Below are positions 53,022 to 63,966 of a stretch of 64,000 bases of DNA, piece by piece (within the stretch, counting starts at the first letter, position 1; each line of letters begins with the position of its first letter). The stretch is taken from the NCBI RefSeq assembly GCF_000227115.2, contig NC_016485.2:310001-374000 (forward strand). Reading direction: 5' to 3'. This stretch comes from Naumovozyma dairenensis CBS 421 (taxonomy: Eukaryota > Ascomycota > Saccharomycetes > Saccharomycetales > Saccharomycetaceae). Both the position numbers and the translations under genes were made by a program. Under the pieces are notes generated by a model. That model did no database searches and was not told the origin of the DNA. It worked only from the letters and a program-made list of their open reading frames with translations.

Positions 53022-53939
53022 CTAGTTCTCTCTTACATTGTCTGGTTGTGTTGAAGACGAATGATAGATATACTGGGCACTTAGATCGTTAGTCTCGTCA
53101 CAATTCAAACAATAACCTCTTTTCAAAACATATGACACACAAACGTAACAATAAATTCCCTGGCAACACGTCATTCGATATGGATTCACTGGGAAATTCT
53201 CACACTTGGGACACTGCAAGCCACTATCACCTGTCTGTTGTTGCTTCTTGGCTTGAACTTTTTTCTTCCTTTTATTGTTCATTATGTATGATCGCGAGTA
53301 ATAAAATTTATGACTCAACAATAATGTATTATTGAATACTTCTAGTATTGCGTTCCATAATAATTGCCTGTTTTGATATTCTAAGCCACCATAAATGGAA
53401 TCTTGATAAAATGATGAAGATGATAGGTGAATAGGATCCGTAATGGAACCGATTTTAAATAACCTGAAAATTGGTGTTAAGTATAGGTTCTTATTAGTAC
53501 GGCCTGATGATGAAATAAAAACACATAGATTAAGCAAATATGCTATATCATATATTTTTGATAATCGTGAATATAACTTTCTTAAAATGTCCTGGTTGTG
53601 TAAGGTTGTTGATGCAGGATTGGATGAGAAGAAATAATGAGATAATTTTTTATTGAAATAATCCGATAGAATTGTCAATAAATATAGGGAGCTCTTACGG
53701 CACTTAAAAGAAACACCATTTAACTGGGACCCATAAGTTCTAGTCACTCCTTCTAATACAGAATATTTAGTGGAACATATAAATATTAGTGATTTGATTA
53801 TCAATTTGATTTCCTCGGTATTTTTATTCCTTATTGAGTTCCAATTTAAAAGGTTACTTTGAAGAATACTGGAACCAAGTAGCGTGTATAGTTCCTGGTC
53901 TAATGCTACAGCATCTAATTGTGCCACTCTTGAAGCCAT
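53022..53939 (-). CDS. PEX2: Peroxisomal RING-finger ubiquitin ligase Pex2
   Basis: Pex2 forms, with Pex10 and Pex12, the peroxisomal ubiquitin ligase that recycles the import receptor Pex5. The 305-residue product (S. cerevisiae 271) starts MASRVAQLDAVALDQEL and includes GLEYQNRQLLWNAILEVFNNTLL. The C-terminal zinc-binding RING has CPKCENFPVNPYRMTCCQGIYCYVC...GYCLNCDET; all expected Cys pairs are visible. In S. cerevisiae PEX2 is YJL210W, so its place between the RCR gene and GPI18 marks a rearrangement. Confidence 0.93.
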   Translation of the reverse strand: MASRVAQLDAVALDQELYTLLGSSILQSNLLNWNSIRNKNTEEIKLIIKSLIFICSTKYSVLEGVTRTYGSQLNGVSFKCRKSSLYLLTILSDYFNKKLSHYFFSSNPASTTLHNQDILRKLYSRLSKIYDIAYLLNLCVFISSSGRTNKNLYLTPIFRLFKIGSITDPIHLSSSSFYQDSIYGGLEYQNRQLLWNAILEVFNNTLLLSHKFYYSRSYIMNNKRKKKVQAKKQQQTGDSGLQCPKCENFPVNPYRMTCCQGIYCYVCVSYVLKRGYCLNCDETNDLSAQYIYHSSSTQPDNVREN

Positions 53940-54212
53940 GATAAGCTGTAGATTTTGTATCTTATCTTGTTATCTTGTTATCTTGTTGTTGCCTTATCCT
54001 CTCCCATCCTTTTTTCTTGATAGTTTGATTCTTCTTAATAGATAGATTGATATAATTCTCCAAGATGGATGGATGGTATAATTTTAAACAAGCGCCTAAA
54101 TGGAAGAAAGTGAAAAATATTCAATATTGCAATATATATACATATATATACACATAGCAACAACAATAAGAGAACCAGAACAAAGGGTTTACAGTGGAAA
54201 AGTCAATGGGCA

Positions 54213-55586
54213 ATGTTATTTAGCTTATCATGGAGACCGTTCATTAAACTTACATCAATTTTTATTACATTAAGAGCCATACAATATGCATTGCTTTTCT
54301 TTGCACCGACAGCTCAATTCGATACTTCAACAGAGTTACTTCTTTCATCTTTGGCACCAGATAGCGATATTGATTCGTTTTGGAATCGACATCTTTGGAA
54401 TAAGTTATTATCATGGGATTCAGTGTATTTCATCAAAGGAATGACTCAACACTCTTCAGAACCACAATATGAACATGAATATGCATTTTCACCAACGTGG
54501 GTTAAATTGATAAGATTGATTGTCTCAAAGCAAAATAATACAGAGTTCTATCATATCTTAAAAGTTGGTATTATAATGAACAATATAATATTCTTTGTCT
54601 CAACATTGTTGCTGTATGAATTGACATTTCAAACGTTCAGAAATAAAAAAAGTATTCATTATTCAATTAATGATTCATTAAAACTATCCAACTTATCAAG
54701 TATATTTTTTATTTGTTCAAGTTGTTCTGGCTTTGTCATTAGTATTTATTCTGAACCATTGTCAATATTAGGATCATTCGCAGGTATGTTGTTACGTGAA
54801 TTATCTTTAAACTCAGTGTTATCATCATCGTCAACACTAGGCAACTTATTTTACATTGGTTCGTGTTTTGGGTTTATTTTGGCTGCCATCAACAGATCCA
54901 ATTGTATCCTATTGGGAGTATTTTACCTATTTGACTTAATACATGGATTAAAGGAATTCAGAAAGACAAGAATAAGTCGAATGATAACTTTACCAATACT
55001 ATGTGGTACTGTTCTCGGCATTACATTCATTTGGAGTCAATATTATATCCCATATAATAGATTCTGCACCACAAGTAATGATATGGAATGGTGTCAAACG
55101 AGTCTCTTCCATATATGGGGCCTTAAACAAATAACCAAGACATCTATGTATTCATATATTCAAAATGAATATTGGAATGTTGGAATTTTCAAATATTGGA
55201 CGATTAATAATTTACCGAATTTTTTAATTGGATTACCTAATTTTATTTGTATGGTATTTTCCTGTATTTATTTTAGCAAGATTTATCCATTTAATAATAT
55301 GAAACCATTGATTTTTGTTTGTTCCCTTTTCCTTTGCATAATTTTAGTTTTGGCACATTTCCAAATTATTAATAGAATCAATTCGTTTATACCGTTACAT
55401 GTTTGGTATATAGCTGATAGATTATTGAAACAATCTAGAAGAACCATTACGAATGCAAATGAGGAGGAAGGAAAGCAAATAGTACTGACGGGTGATGATA
55501 TAATAGTTAAATGGTATATTAGATGGTTAATCATTTGGATACCATTACAAACAATTCTATTTGGATTCTTTTTACCACCAGCATAA
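54213..55586 (+). CDS. GPI18: GPI mannosyltransferase 2 (Gpi18/PIG-V)
   Basis: Gpi18 adds the second mannose to the GPI anchor precursor in the ER. The 457-residue product (S. cerevisiae 433) is highly hydrophobic with many membrane segments. It has the early lumenal motif WNKLLSWDSVYFIKG, whose Trp-Asp pair is conserved in PIG-V proteins, then HEYAFSPTWV and AAINRSNCILLG. Its orientation relative to the RCR gene matches YBR004C-YBR005W. Confidence 0.92.
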   Translation: MLFSLSWRPFIKLTSIFITLRAIQYALLFFAPTAQFDTSTELLLSSLAPDSDIDSFWNRHLWNKLLSWDSVYFIKGMTQHSSEPQYEHEYAFSPTWVKLIRLIVSKQNNTEFYHILKVGIIMNNIIFFVSTLLLYELTFQTFRNKKSIHYSINDSLKLSNLSSIFFICSSCSGFVISIYSEPLSILGSFAGMLLRELSLNSVLSSSSTLGNLFYIGSCFGFILAAINRSNCILLGVFYLFDLIHGLKEFRKTRISRMITLPILCGTVLGITFIWSQYYIPYNRFCTTSNDMEWCQTSLFHIWGLKQITKTSMYSYIQNEYWNVGIFKYWTINNLPNFLIGLPNFICMVFSCIYFSKIYPFNNMKPLIFVCSLFLCIILVLAHFQIINRINSFIPLHVWYIADRLLKQSRRTITNANEEEGKQIVLTGDDIIVKWYIRWLIIWIPLQTILFGFFLPPA

Positions 55587-55781
55587 AAGCAAAGACGGCT
55601 AATTATTAATATTATTATTATTATTATTATTATTTATCTGTGATATTATTTTTTTATATAGACAAGTATAGATTACTACATATAGAATAAAAAGAAAAGA
55701 AAAAAAAAAATGCATATCTTCTATATTATATTGTATTATATTATATAATTTTTTTGATAAAATCATTATCGTCATGATTGA

Positions 55782-56429
55782 TTATTTGTTTAATTCTTGA
55801 GCTTTTTCGAATTCAGCTTTGAACTTATCAGCGTTTTCCTTAGAACCGAACCTAATCGCAAAAGTGAAAGCTTCAGCAGGTCCTTCAGCTACATCTGCTG
55901 TACAAGTATAAACCCAAGATCTATCAGATCCCACATTTGGTTTCAATTCATATTCTGGAGCGATAATATGATTAGCGCAAACTTTCAAAGTCTTATCTCT
56001 TCTCATTAATAATCTAACTTTTTTAGTTTGTTCATTTTGTAGAAATTTACAATCACCAGTACCTCTTTCTTTCCATTCTTTATTTTCTGAATCGAATCTA
56101 AATAACTTAGCTCTAATTTTGAAAAGTGTTTTTTCATTTTCTTCCATAGTTTTCACGTCAACTTTTTCAAGATGAACGATTGGTTCAAAATGAACATCTG
56201 GAGATTCTGGAGCATCATCTTCATCATTAGTTTTTTGTCTTCTTTTTAGTTTCTTTATCTTCTTTTTCTTCTTCTTCATTAGTCCTTCTTCTCCTTCTTC
56301 TTTTTCAGCATCAGTGTCTTTCTTACCACCGAACATGGAGAAGATGGCAGATGATGGTGGTTTTTGAGCATCAGATCCACTGGTAGTGGTGGCTGGAGTA
56401 GTAGATGGTGTAGTCTTTTCTTCTGACAT
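55782..56429 (-). CDS. YRB1: Ran-binding protein Yrb1
   Basis: Yrb1 (RanBP1) stimulates GTP hydrolysis by Ran and drives release of nuclear transport complexes. The 215-residue product has a variable N-terminus containing [13 protein letters not shown] and a Lys-rich acidic linker, then the Ran-binding domain: [34 protein letters not shown] core, [19 protein letters not shown] and [23 protein letters not shown]. cerevisiae Yrb1 is about 201 residues. It is divergent from the trehalase, as in YDR002W-YDR001C. Confidence 0.97.
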   Translation of the reverse strand: MSEEKTTPSTTPATTTSGSDAQKPPSSAIFSMFGGKKDTDAEKEEGEEGLMKKKKKKIKKLKRRQKTNDEDDAPESPDVHFEPIVHLEKVDVKTMEENEKTLFKIRAKLFRFDSENKEWKERGTGDCKFLQNEQTKKVRLLMRRDKTLKVCANHIIAPEYELKPNVGSDRSWVYTCTADVAEGPAEAFTFAIRFGSKENADKFKAEFEKAQELNK

Positions 56430-56523
56430 TATTGTATATTTATATATATGTGTGTATTTGGTTGAGAATGTGATCTACTTTTAAATGTTAAAGATGATTT
56501 TCTTTTGAAGGATTATATTATAT

Positions 56524-56623
56524 NNNNNNNNNNNNNNNNNNNNNNNNNNNNNNNNNNNNNNNNNNNNNNNNNNNNNNNNNNNNNNNNNNNNNNNNNNNNN
56601 NNNNNNNNNNNNNNNNNNNNNNN
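56524..56623. other. Assembly gap (100 N)
   Basis: Exactly 100 undefined bases in the 5' flank of YRB1. The round number suggests a scaffolding placeholder, so the real length is unknown. ORFs running through it are meaningless. Confidence 0.99.
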
Positions 56624-56802
56624 TAGTGGGTAGCAAACACAGTCTCTCTAATATCTGAGGTGAATAATAATACAAGGAGAAGTGTCATGCAAGGTTTTAT
56701 ATGCACAAACACAAATCACCATGTATTTGTATATATATGTGTTAAACCCCAGATATATATATAAAAACCCAGTGTACACAAGACTTATCTGCCCTTATAT
56801 CA

Positions 56803-56866
56803 TTCTTGTTCTTGTTCTTGTTCTTGTTCTTGTTCTTGTTCTTGTTCTTGTTCTTGTTCTTGTTCT
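56803..56866. repeat. (TTCTTG)n hexanucleotide repeat
   Basis: About 10.7 perfect tandem copies of TTCTTG over 64 bp in non-coding DNA. Confidence 0.95.
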
Positions 56867-57236
56867 GACAGAAGGAATGTTTCTGACACCCCCAACTCAC
56901 TGAGACTTTCACTCCGCGCGCCATATAAATTATACTAAAGACTATATATAGAGTACATACATACATATATATATATATATATGTATAGTACGTCTAATAA
57001 TTAATTTTAAGGAAAGAAGGAAAGAAGGAAGGAACTTTTTCAATTACGTATTTATTATATACAACTGAACAGACTACAGGGGGACAAGACAAGACAACTT
57101 TATATAAAGAAAACAGAATCAGATACAAAACAAACAAAACAAAAACAAAAACAAAACAAAAACAAAACAAAAGTCTACAACTACCGCACAAGAACAACAG
57201 CATAGCATACCTCCACATAGAACAGAAAACTACATC

Positions 57237-59705
57237 ATGTTGTCACCAACCGCTGCCGCAGAACAAAATGATAGAGCAAGAACTTATCGCCGTCACAGAA
57301 GAATGTCATCCCTAAGCGAATTTAATGATCCATTCTCAAACGCTGAAATATATTACGGCCCAATCACTGATCCAAGGAAACAACCAACAAGACCATTCTT
57401 ATCTTCTTCATCTCAAGGTCCAAACAACTCCAGTGCTCCCTCTATACTTGCAAACAAAAACACTATAAGCTTCCCCGGATCTCTCACAACAACAACAACA
57501 ACAACAAAGAGTTCCGCCGCTTCAACATCTCCAACTTCTCCCACTACTGCTCCACCACCACCTCTTACCTCATCTCAAACTGCCGCTCTATTATCTTCAA
57601 GAAAATTAAACAGAACAAGAACAATGAGTGTCTTTGGTAACGTCTCAGATTTCAAAAAAGGTTCCATAAACGAATACAACTTGAAACGTCGTGGTTCAGA
57701 AGATGATTCATACCTAGCAGCAAAAGGTAACAGAAGATTCTTTATAGAAGATGTAGATAAAACTTTAGAAGAACTACTAGCAAGAGAAGATACTGACAAA
57801 AATTATCAAATCACCATTGAAGATAAAGGTCCTAAAGTTATTAAAATCGGTACTGCTAATTCAAACGGGTACAAATCTGTTAACGTAAGAGGAACATATA
57901 TGATCTCTAATTTGTTACAAGAATTAACCATCGCAAAAAGTTTCGGAAGACATCAAGTCTTCCTAGATGAAGCTAGATTGAATGAAAATCCAGTCAATAG
58001 ATTATCAAGATTGATCTCAAACCAATTTTGGAACACTCTAACAAGAAGAGTTGATTTATATAGTGTCGGAGAAATAGCAATGGATACAAAGATTGATGCT
58101 CCAGGAGCAAAAAATCCAAGAATTTATGTCCCATATAATTGTCCCGATCAATACGAATTTTACATTCAAGCTTCTCAAATGAATCCATCTTTGAAATTAG
58201 AAGTGGAATATTTACCAAAGGATATAACTCCTGAATACGTTAAATCTTTGAATGGTACTCCAGGGTTACTTGCATTGGCAATGGAGGAACATTTTAATCC
58301 ATCCACTGGTGAAAAATCTTTAATTGGATTCCCATATGCAGTACCAGGTGGTAGATTTAATGAACTATATGGTTGGGATTCATACATGATGGCTTTAGGT
58401 CTTATAGAAAGTAATAAAGTTGACGTAGCAAAGGGGATGGTAGAACATTTCATTTTTGAAATTGAACATTATGGGAAAATATTAAACGCAAATAGATCTT
58501 ATTACCTTTGTAGATCACAACCTCCATTCTTAACTGATATGGCATTAGAAGTCTTCAAGAAAATTGGGGGGGATAATAATCCAAATGCAGTGGATCTTTT
58601 GAAAAGAGCATTCAAAGCCGCTATAAAAGAATATAAATCTGTTTGGTGCTCTGAACCAAGATTAGACCCAATAACTAAACTATCATGTTATCATCCAAAT
58701 GGATTAGGGATACCACCAGAAACTGAACCTGATCATTTTGATACTATATTATTACCCTTCACAAGGAAATATAACGTTTCATTAGAAGAATTTAGAGAAA
58801 TGTATAACGATGGGAAAATTCATGAACCTCAATTAGATGAATTCTTTTTACATGATAGAGGTGTTAGAGAATCGGGTCATGATACTACATATAGATTTGA
58901 AGGTGTTTGTGCATATTTGGCCACTATCGATTTAAACGCCCTTTTATATAAATATGAATGTGACATTGCCGATGTCATTGAAAAATATTTCGATAATAAA
59001 TTCCATGATACAAATGATGGTACTACCACAAATTCAGAACATTGGAGACATTTAGCCAGCATAAGACAAAAGAAAATTAATAAATATATGTGGGATGAAG
59101 AATCTGGATTCTTTTTCGATTATAATGTGAAAGCTAAACAAAGAACTTCATATGAATCTGCTACAACATTTTGGGCCTTATGGGCTGGTTTAGCCACAAC
59201 TGAACAAGCAGAAATCATGGTGAAAAAGGCTTTACCCAAATTGGAAATGTTAGGTGGTCTTGTAGCATGTACCGAGAGTTCAAGAGGTCCAATTTCAATT
59301 AATAGACCAGTAAGACAATGGGATTATCCATTTGGTTGGGCTCCTCATCAAATATTGGCATGGGAAGGTTTATCCAACTATGACTATAAAGATATAGCAA
59401 CAAGATTATCATATAGATGGCTTTATATGATGACAAAGGCATTTGTGGATTATAATGGGATCGTTGTAGAGAAATATGATGTGACAAGAGGTGTGGATCC
59501 ACATAGAGTGGAAGCTGAATATGGTAATCAAGGTGCTGATTTTAAAGGTGTTGCCACTGAAGGGTTCGGTTGGGTTAATGCAAGTTATTTATTAGGCTCC
59601 AAATATATGAATAATCATGCAAGAAAGGCATTAGGGACATGTATTCCTCCACAACCTTTCTTTAACAGTTTGAAAGGTGAAGAAAAAAAATTATACGGTC
59701 TTTGA
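57237..59705 (+). CDS. Neutral trehalase (Nth1/Nth2)
   Basis: Neutral trehalase hydrolyses cytosolic trehalose to glucose during stress recovery. The 822-residue product (S. cerevisiae Nth1 751, Nth2 780) has an N-terminal regulatory region with PKA-type sites (RRMSSL near residue 24, RTRTMSVF near 126, KRRGSEDD near 150) that in Nth1 recruit 14-3-3 proteins. A Ca-binding-like segment ([14 protein letters not shown], near 185-200) follows. The catalytic domain has both trehalase signatures, [14 protein letters not shown] (near 369) and [10 protein letters not shown] (near 693). A Ser/Thr/Pro-rich insert lengthens the N-terminus. Whether it is NTH1 or NTH2 cannot be decided. Confidence 0.95.
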   Translation: MLSPTAAAEQNDRARTYRRHRRMSSLSEFNDPFSNAEIYYGPITDPRKQPTRPFLSSSSQGPNNSSAPSILANKNTISFPGSLTTTTTTTKSSAASTSPTSPTTAPPPPLTSSQTAALLSSRKLNRTRTMSVFGNVSDFKKGSINEYNLKRRGSEDDSYLAAKGNRRFFIEDVDKTLEELLAREDTDKNYQITIEDKGPKVIKIGTANSNGYKSVNVRGTYMISNLLQELTIAKSFGRHQVFLDEARLNENPVNRLSRLISNQFWNTLTRRVDLYSVGEIAMDTKIDAPGAKNPRIYVPYNCPDQYEFYIQASQMNPSLKLEVEYLPKDITPEYVKSLNGTPGLLALAMEEHFNPSTGEKSLIGFPYAVPGGRFNELYGWDSYMMALGLIESNKVDVAKGMVEHFIFEIEHYGKILNANRSYYLCRSQPPFLTDMALEVFKKIGGDNNPNAVDLLKRAFKAAIKEYKSVWCSEPRLDPITKLSCYHPNGLGIPPETEPDHFDTILLPFTRKYNVSLEEFREMYNDGKIHEPQLDEFFLHDRGVRESGHDTTYRFEGVCAYLATIDLNALLYKYECDIADVIEKYFDNKFHDTNDGTTTNSEHWRHLASIRQKKINKYMWDEESGFFFDYNVKAKQRTSYESATTFWALWAGLATTEQAEIMVKKALPKLEMLGGLVACTESSRGPISINRPVRQWDYPFGWAPHQILAWEGLSNYDYKDIATRLSYRWLYMMTKAFVDYNGIVVEKYDVTRGVDPHRVEAEYGNQGADFKGVATEGFGWVNASYLLGSKYMNNHARKALGTCIPPQPFFNSLKGEEKKLYGL

Positions 59706-60149
59706 ATTCTCCAAATGTGGAACAAAACATATAGCATATTAATTTCTTTTTCCTTTTCCCTTTTTCCTTTTTCCTTTTTCAATCTTTCAGTCTTTTAAGA
59801 AAAATAAAATCAAGGAAAAACAACAACAAAAACAACTATTCTGAATATATATTAACCGTATCTTCTCAACGTTCCTTCTTATCATCCATATTCTACATAA
59901 GTAGGTATTTTACATATTTACATATAGTTCTATATATATTATCTCTAAATTATTTTCTTCTTCTCATTATTCTTTCCGGTTGAGTTACACACGTACTCAA
60001 TAATTATCTTGGAAGAATATCACTGAATAATAATTTGTAGGCAAAAAATAATTAATAGGTTGCCAGAATGAACAATTGTTTCAAAAACATAATCAAATCA
60101 AACCAAATCAAATTGGAGCGCCTGCCATGAAACGTTAAAAAAAAATTAT
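59706..60149. other. Trehalase 3' flank; ancestral centromere position
   Basis: In S. cerevisiae NTH2 and NTH1 are the first genes right of CEN2 and CEN4, and their 3' ends face the centromere. The equivalent interval here is AT-rich with CCTTTTT-type repeats (59750-59780). I find neither RTCACRTG nor a CDEIII core (TTTCCGAA) in it. Confidence 0.5.
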
Positions 60150-60231
60150 CGACAACTGCAGGACTCGAACCTGCGCGGGCAAAGCCCAAAAGATTTCTAA
60201 TCTTTCGCCTTAACCACTCGGCCAAGTTGCC
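60150..60231 (-). tRNA. tRNA-Ser (AGA)
   Basis: An 82-nt intronless class II tRNA. On the minus strand it starts GGCAACTTGGCCGAGTGG and ends CAGTTGTCG. The anticodon stem-loop AAAGA-TTAGAAA-TCTTT gives anticodon AGA, and the variable arm (TGGGCTTTGCCC) is long as in tRNA-Ser. A and B boxes are intact. It lies exactly at the junction between the trehalase block and the YFL block. Confidence 0.96.
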
Positions 60232-60572
60232 TTATTATTCCTGAAATTCAAGATTCAAATAGAAAAATCATGAATAATAATGAAGCTAAACAAGGTTTAT
60301 TCACTTTTTGTTAGTAATCGACACTTTATATACATTTCTAATCTTATTGAGTAAAGAATACCAAAATTCATTTACTCGGTAGCCGGTTTTGTATCTAGAA
60401 ATCAAGGTTTTAACGTTTGTTTTGTCTTTTACTTTGTATCATAAGCGGGTGTCGCACCTAAACATATATATATATGCCCAACCATTTTATGAATGAAGAA
60501 GGCCTTAAACAACTGTAAGGTAATGGATAGAGACCTATGGACTGATAACACCTCTCATAGTCCCATTGCGAA
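60232..60572. other. tRNA-Ser to FMP32 intergenic region
   Basis: About 340 bp of AT-rich promoter DNA; nothing further recognised. Confidence 0.4.
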
Positions 60573-61214
60573 ATGCTAAAACTTCTAGGGCCCCATCATA
60601 ATAAACTACTTTCACCAACTGTAAGAAGATGTTTCCATCAAAATACTCGTCTATTTAATGATTTCGAAACTGTTCATGTTTCTAATACAAACAATTATAA
60701 GAATATATTGATGGAACAAGGTAAATTCACACATGAGCAATCTAGCGCAATTGTGAATTTGATGAGTGATGCAATTAAAGGTGGCGTGGTTCATGTTTCT
60801 AAAGATTTAGCTAAAAGAGAAAGATTAACTCAATTAACTTACCAACAAAGGGTCGATTTTGCTAAACTGAAGGACCAATTACTAAGTGCGGATAGGAATG
60901 AGTTTCATAATATTCAAAATGAATACGAGAGAATAAAGAATGATTTGGAGAAATTAAGGAATAAATTGAAAGAGGAGATTACGAAGGCAAATGCCGGATT
61001 TAAACTAGATTTATCGTTGGAAAAGGGTAGGATAAGGGAAGAAAGTAGTCATCATAACTTACAAATTAAAGAAATTGATTCAAGGATAGATCAAGAAGTA
61101 TCTAATATGAAAATGCAAATTGATTCCGTCAAGACTCAAGTTATGCAATGGTTGATTGGTGTATGTACTGGTACATTTGCATTAGTACTCGCCTATATAA
61201 GACTATTATCTTAA
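60573..61214 (+). CDS. FMP32: Mitochondrial inner-membrane protein Fmp32 (DUF1640/MCUR1 family)
   Basis: The 213-residue product (S. cerevisiae YFL046W 207) has a basic presequence-like N-terminus (LSPTVRRCFHQNTRLF), a central region FTHEQSSAIVNLMSDAIKGGV, a long coiled coil (about residues 95-185) and a C-terminal membrane segment (VMQWLIGVCTGTFALVLAYIRLL). This layout defines the DUF1640/CCDC90 family, linked to complex IV assembly in yeast. FMP32-SEC53 order and convergent orientation match YFL046W-YFL045C. Confidence 0.92.
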   Translation: MLKLLGPHHNKLLSPTVRRCFHQNTRLFNDFETVHVSNTNNYKNILMEQGKFTHEQSSAIVNLMSDAIKGGVVHVSKDLAKRERLTQLTYQQRVDFAKLKDQLLSADRNEFHNIQNEYERIKNDLEKLRNKLKEEITKANAGFKLDLSLEKGRIREESSHHNLQIKEIDSRIDQEVSNMKMQIDSVKTQVMQWLIGVCTGTFALVLAYIRLLS

Positions 61215-61442
61215 CCAACAAGATTGTTTTACATGGCGGCTGATTTATAAGAGGAGGTATCAGGAATTTCACATAACCATAATAAATTTTAATATTAATA
61301 ATAACGTAGATATAATAATAATAGAAATATATGTATATACTATGTAACTATATATTACATATGTTTACATTAAATGCTTCATTGTTCTAATTTTTTTTAT
61401 AATTTTTTATTTGTATAGTTTGTTGGATCCTTACGGCTTGAT

Positions 61443-62201
61443 TTATAAGTCGAATAATTCCTTTAAGACAGCAACAGTTTCAGATGGGTTCTTAACGGAG
61501 TGACCAACAGTTCTATCATCAACGTAAATTTCATAATCGTTACCACCTTCAGTAGTTTTGTCCCCGAAGAAATGAATTTCTTTAAAGCCATCTTTTTCAA
61601 CGTGTTGTAGACAGTAAGTCTTATCCCAACCAGTTGGGAAGACATCGAATGAAATTTGACCACCAATGGAGAAAGTTAAACCTAAATGGCCGAATTTTTC
61701 TCTCAAAGCGTTAACGAATTTGGCTCTAATTTGATGTTCTTTATCGTATCTTTCAAATTCATTACGTTCTTCAGTGGAAGCATTTCTACCAATTGGAGAA
61801 ACGTTAATCATACCGTTTCTGAATTCTAAGAAAGTACCTCTTCTCTTTGGTAAATCAAGTTCAGATAAATACCTCAGAATGAAGACAGCTAATTTATTAT
61901 ATTCTTCTTCACCAATCCAGTTGATGAAAGATTGAGAAGCTAATTGCTCACCTAATCTATAAGCAGTCAACCCATTTTCAGAGAAAGCGTAATCGAATTC
62001 ACTTAGGACATTTGGACCTAATTGTTCCAATTGTTTACTTAAATCTGAGCCACCAACGAAACCAATAACAACCTTCTTTCTTAGCTTTACTAAAGTGTCT
62101 CTAACTTCATCAGAAACAGTTAATCTAGCTGGCGTTAAAGTACCATCAACATCGAATAAGACCAAAGTGTCTGGTTTTTCCTTGTAAGCGAAGTCTGACA
62201 T
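61443..62201 (-). CDS. SEC53: Phosphomannomutase Sec53
   Basis: Sec53 converts mannose-6-phosphate to mannose-1-phosphate for GDP-mannose, feeding dolichol-linked, GPI and O-mannosyl glycosylation. The 252-residue product (S. cerevisiae 254) is a HAD-family enzyme with the nucleophile motif [11 protein letters not shown] (Asp17 and Asp19), [17 protein letters not shown], the cap-domain [16 protein letters not shown] and [18 protein letters not shown]. Codon use is biased toward preferred codons, consistent with strong expression. RER2 and GPI18 in this window use products of the same mannose/dolichol pathway. Confidence 0.98.
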   Translation of the reverse strand: MSDFAYKEKPDTLVLFDVDGTLTPARLTVSDEVRDTLVKLRKKVVIGFVGGSDLSKQLEQLGPNVLSEFDYAFSENGLTAYRLGEQLASQSFINWIGEEEYNKLAVFILRYLSELDLPKRRGTFLEFRNGMINVSPIGRNASTEERNEFERYDKEHQIRAKFVNALREKFGHLGLTFSIGGQISFDVFPTGWDKTYCLQHVEKDGFKEIHFFGDKTTEGGNDYEIYVDDRTVGHSVKNPSETVAVLKELFDL

Positions 62202-63966
62202 TGTAAGAATATAGGTGAGTTTGTAGATGTATTTCTCGTCAAAGAGCTGTTTCTAAATGAGAATATAAACAGAACCCAAAGATAGGAAAAAACAAGGACC
62301 ATAAAAGAAAGTAATAAGAAGTTAAGACTAAAGATGAGTACTGTTTATATATAATACATATGTCGTGAAACCTTATTCGAAGACGACAACAATACAGCTT
62401 ACCGTTTCAATAGAAGTTGCTAACGTGTTCGGCCGACAATAGTCCATAATTGGACTGACGTGGTCTTTCTTTTTTTCTCTATCTAGCTGTTTTTCTTTTT
62501 CTCATCGACTATATTTTTTTTCCGGGAAAATTTTTCCGAAACGCCAAAACGCCAAAACGCGTGAAGTTGTTTCCTCTTTGAGGATTATTTTTGTTATGGG
62601 GTTCTCCAGGGCTTTTTTTTTCGCGTTACATGTTTTCCCTGCATAGAAGTTCTATGATAGAACGGCGGATTAGGATGTCTCAGAGATTAAACTCCGGCCA
62701 TTAAAGAAATCTCTGCTGGAAATCAAGACAAATCTATCTCTAAGTCTGTTACTACTAATAAACAGGCGTGTTTCACTATCTACCTATCATTTATTAATTG
62801 ATTCACTTTCAAATTGTTTTCTAATTTACCTTAGCCTAGAATTTAGTATATATCATGTTCTTCTTCAACTATAACCTGTTTTGTGAAACCGCCTTCCTCA
62901 ATTCCGTTTCCTTCATCCTTCCGTGACCAATCTCAGGACTGTTAATTAGGTGTTTAAAAAAGAAATTGTGGCAAGTTTTATACTTCATACTATTGAATGT
63001 CCAAATGGCGCTTTTCTCATACGGAAAAGAGCTACCACGATACAGCTATAATTGTATATAAATATTCTCTTTCTGTCAAGTTACCAACTGAAAACGTATT
63101 TCTCGAGCTGTTCTCTTCCTCCTTCTTGTTATACGCAAGATTAACTGGTTTTATGAGCAATCCAACATAAGAAAGCTGTTTCTTTATAGAAATTATTTAT
63201 GACAGGTACCTATAACTGTTAGAAATATTCTTGATCTTGATAACCGTCACTTCGAGCCATACTTAGCTCCCCTTGTATCTTTATAGGATTCATTAATTAT
63301 GGGCCTAATGAAAGTTTACGACGTTTTGATAATGTGTCGTTTTTTTATTCAAGTCATGTTCTTCATTTTCCCATTTTCTTTTATTTCGGACACTCAGAAA
63401 CTCAAGAAAAAAAAAACGGAACGTGAAAAAGCCAAACACCATTATAAGAAATACTAAAGGTATGGGTTCAAGTGTTGTGACAGTCCAAAACCGTTGTATA
63501 TCAATTAGATTTAACCGCCGAGCACCATAAACTAGACAAGATATCATTATGGAAAGATGAAGACGTGCCATTGTAAGTTCCGAGTTTCACACATAAAGTG
63601 AAAGGGATATATATATATATATATATTGTTAAAGTTCTGACATGTGCTTAGAGAAATGATGAGCATCTATCCCTTGGTGTAATTTTATTATCACTCAAAG
63701 AAAGTGGTATTGTTTGTACATAAACAAATAAGTTGACATCTCGCAAACTTTCTTTTGCCCGAAGCTGAGACCGCGGACGACGCAAATCAAAATTAGTTGC
63801 CTCGACAAAAAATCAGTAGACATAGAATCCGGCGATGAGTCTAGATTCTAGATCTAGAACGATTACTTGAATTAAAGTAACATCTTCGTAATCTTTTTCA
63901 AAAGTATCTAAAGGCTCCTCATCAAGCTCAATTAGTGAAGGAAAGGTCAAAAAAGAAAGAAAAATA
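62202..63966. other. Long intergenic region upstream of SEC53
   Basis: About 1.76 kb with no supported gene. It contains a TTTTTCCGAAACGCCAAAA segment (62531-62549) followed by an ACGCGT box near 62558, a TATATAAATA element near 63056, and a (TA)n tract near 63608-63627. A minus-strand ORF of 88 codons (63305-63571) shows no domain. Confidence 0.5.

Larger units (their letters stand above)
56430..57236. other. YRB1-trehalase divergent region with assembly gap
   Basis: It holds a 100-base N run (56524-56623), a hexamer repeat (56803-56866), a (TA)n tract (about 56965-56980), an AAACAA-type repeat (57124-57172) and an AGGGG stress-element core (about 57078). Stress elements are expected for neutral trehalase genes. 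Confidence 0.6.

Noticed and set aside
52880..53092. 70-codon ORF over the G-rich tract
   Set aside because: It runs through a homopolymer G tract and into the PEX2 3' end; low complexity and no homology.
56481..56712. ORFs spanning the N run
   Set aside because: They depend on undefined bases.
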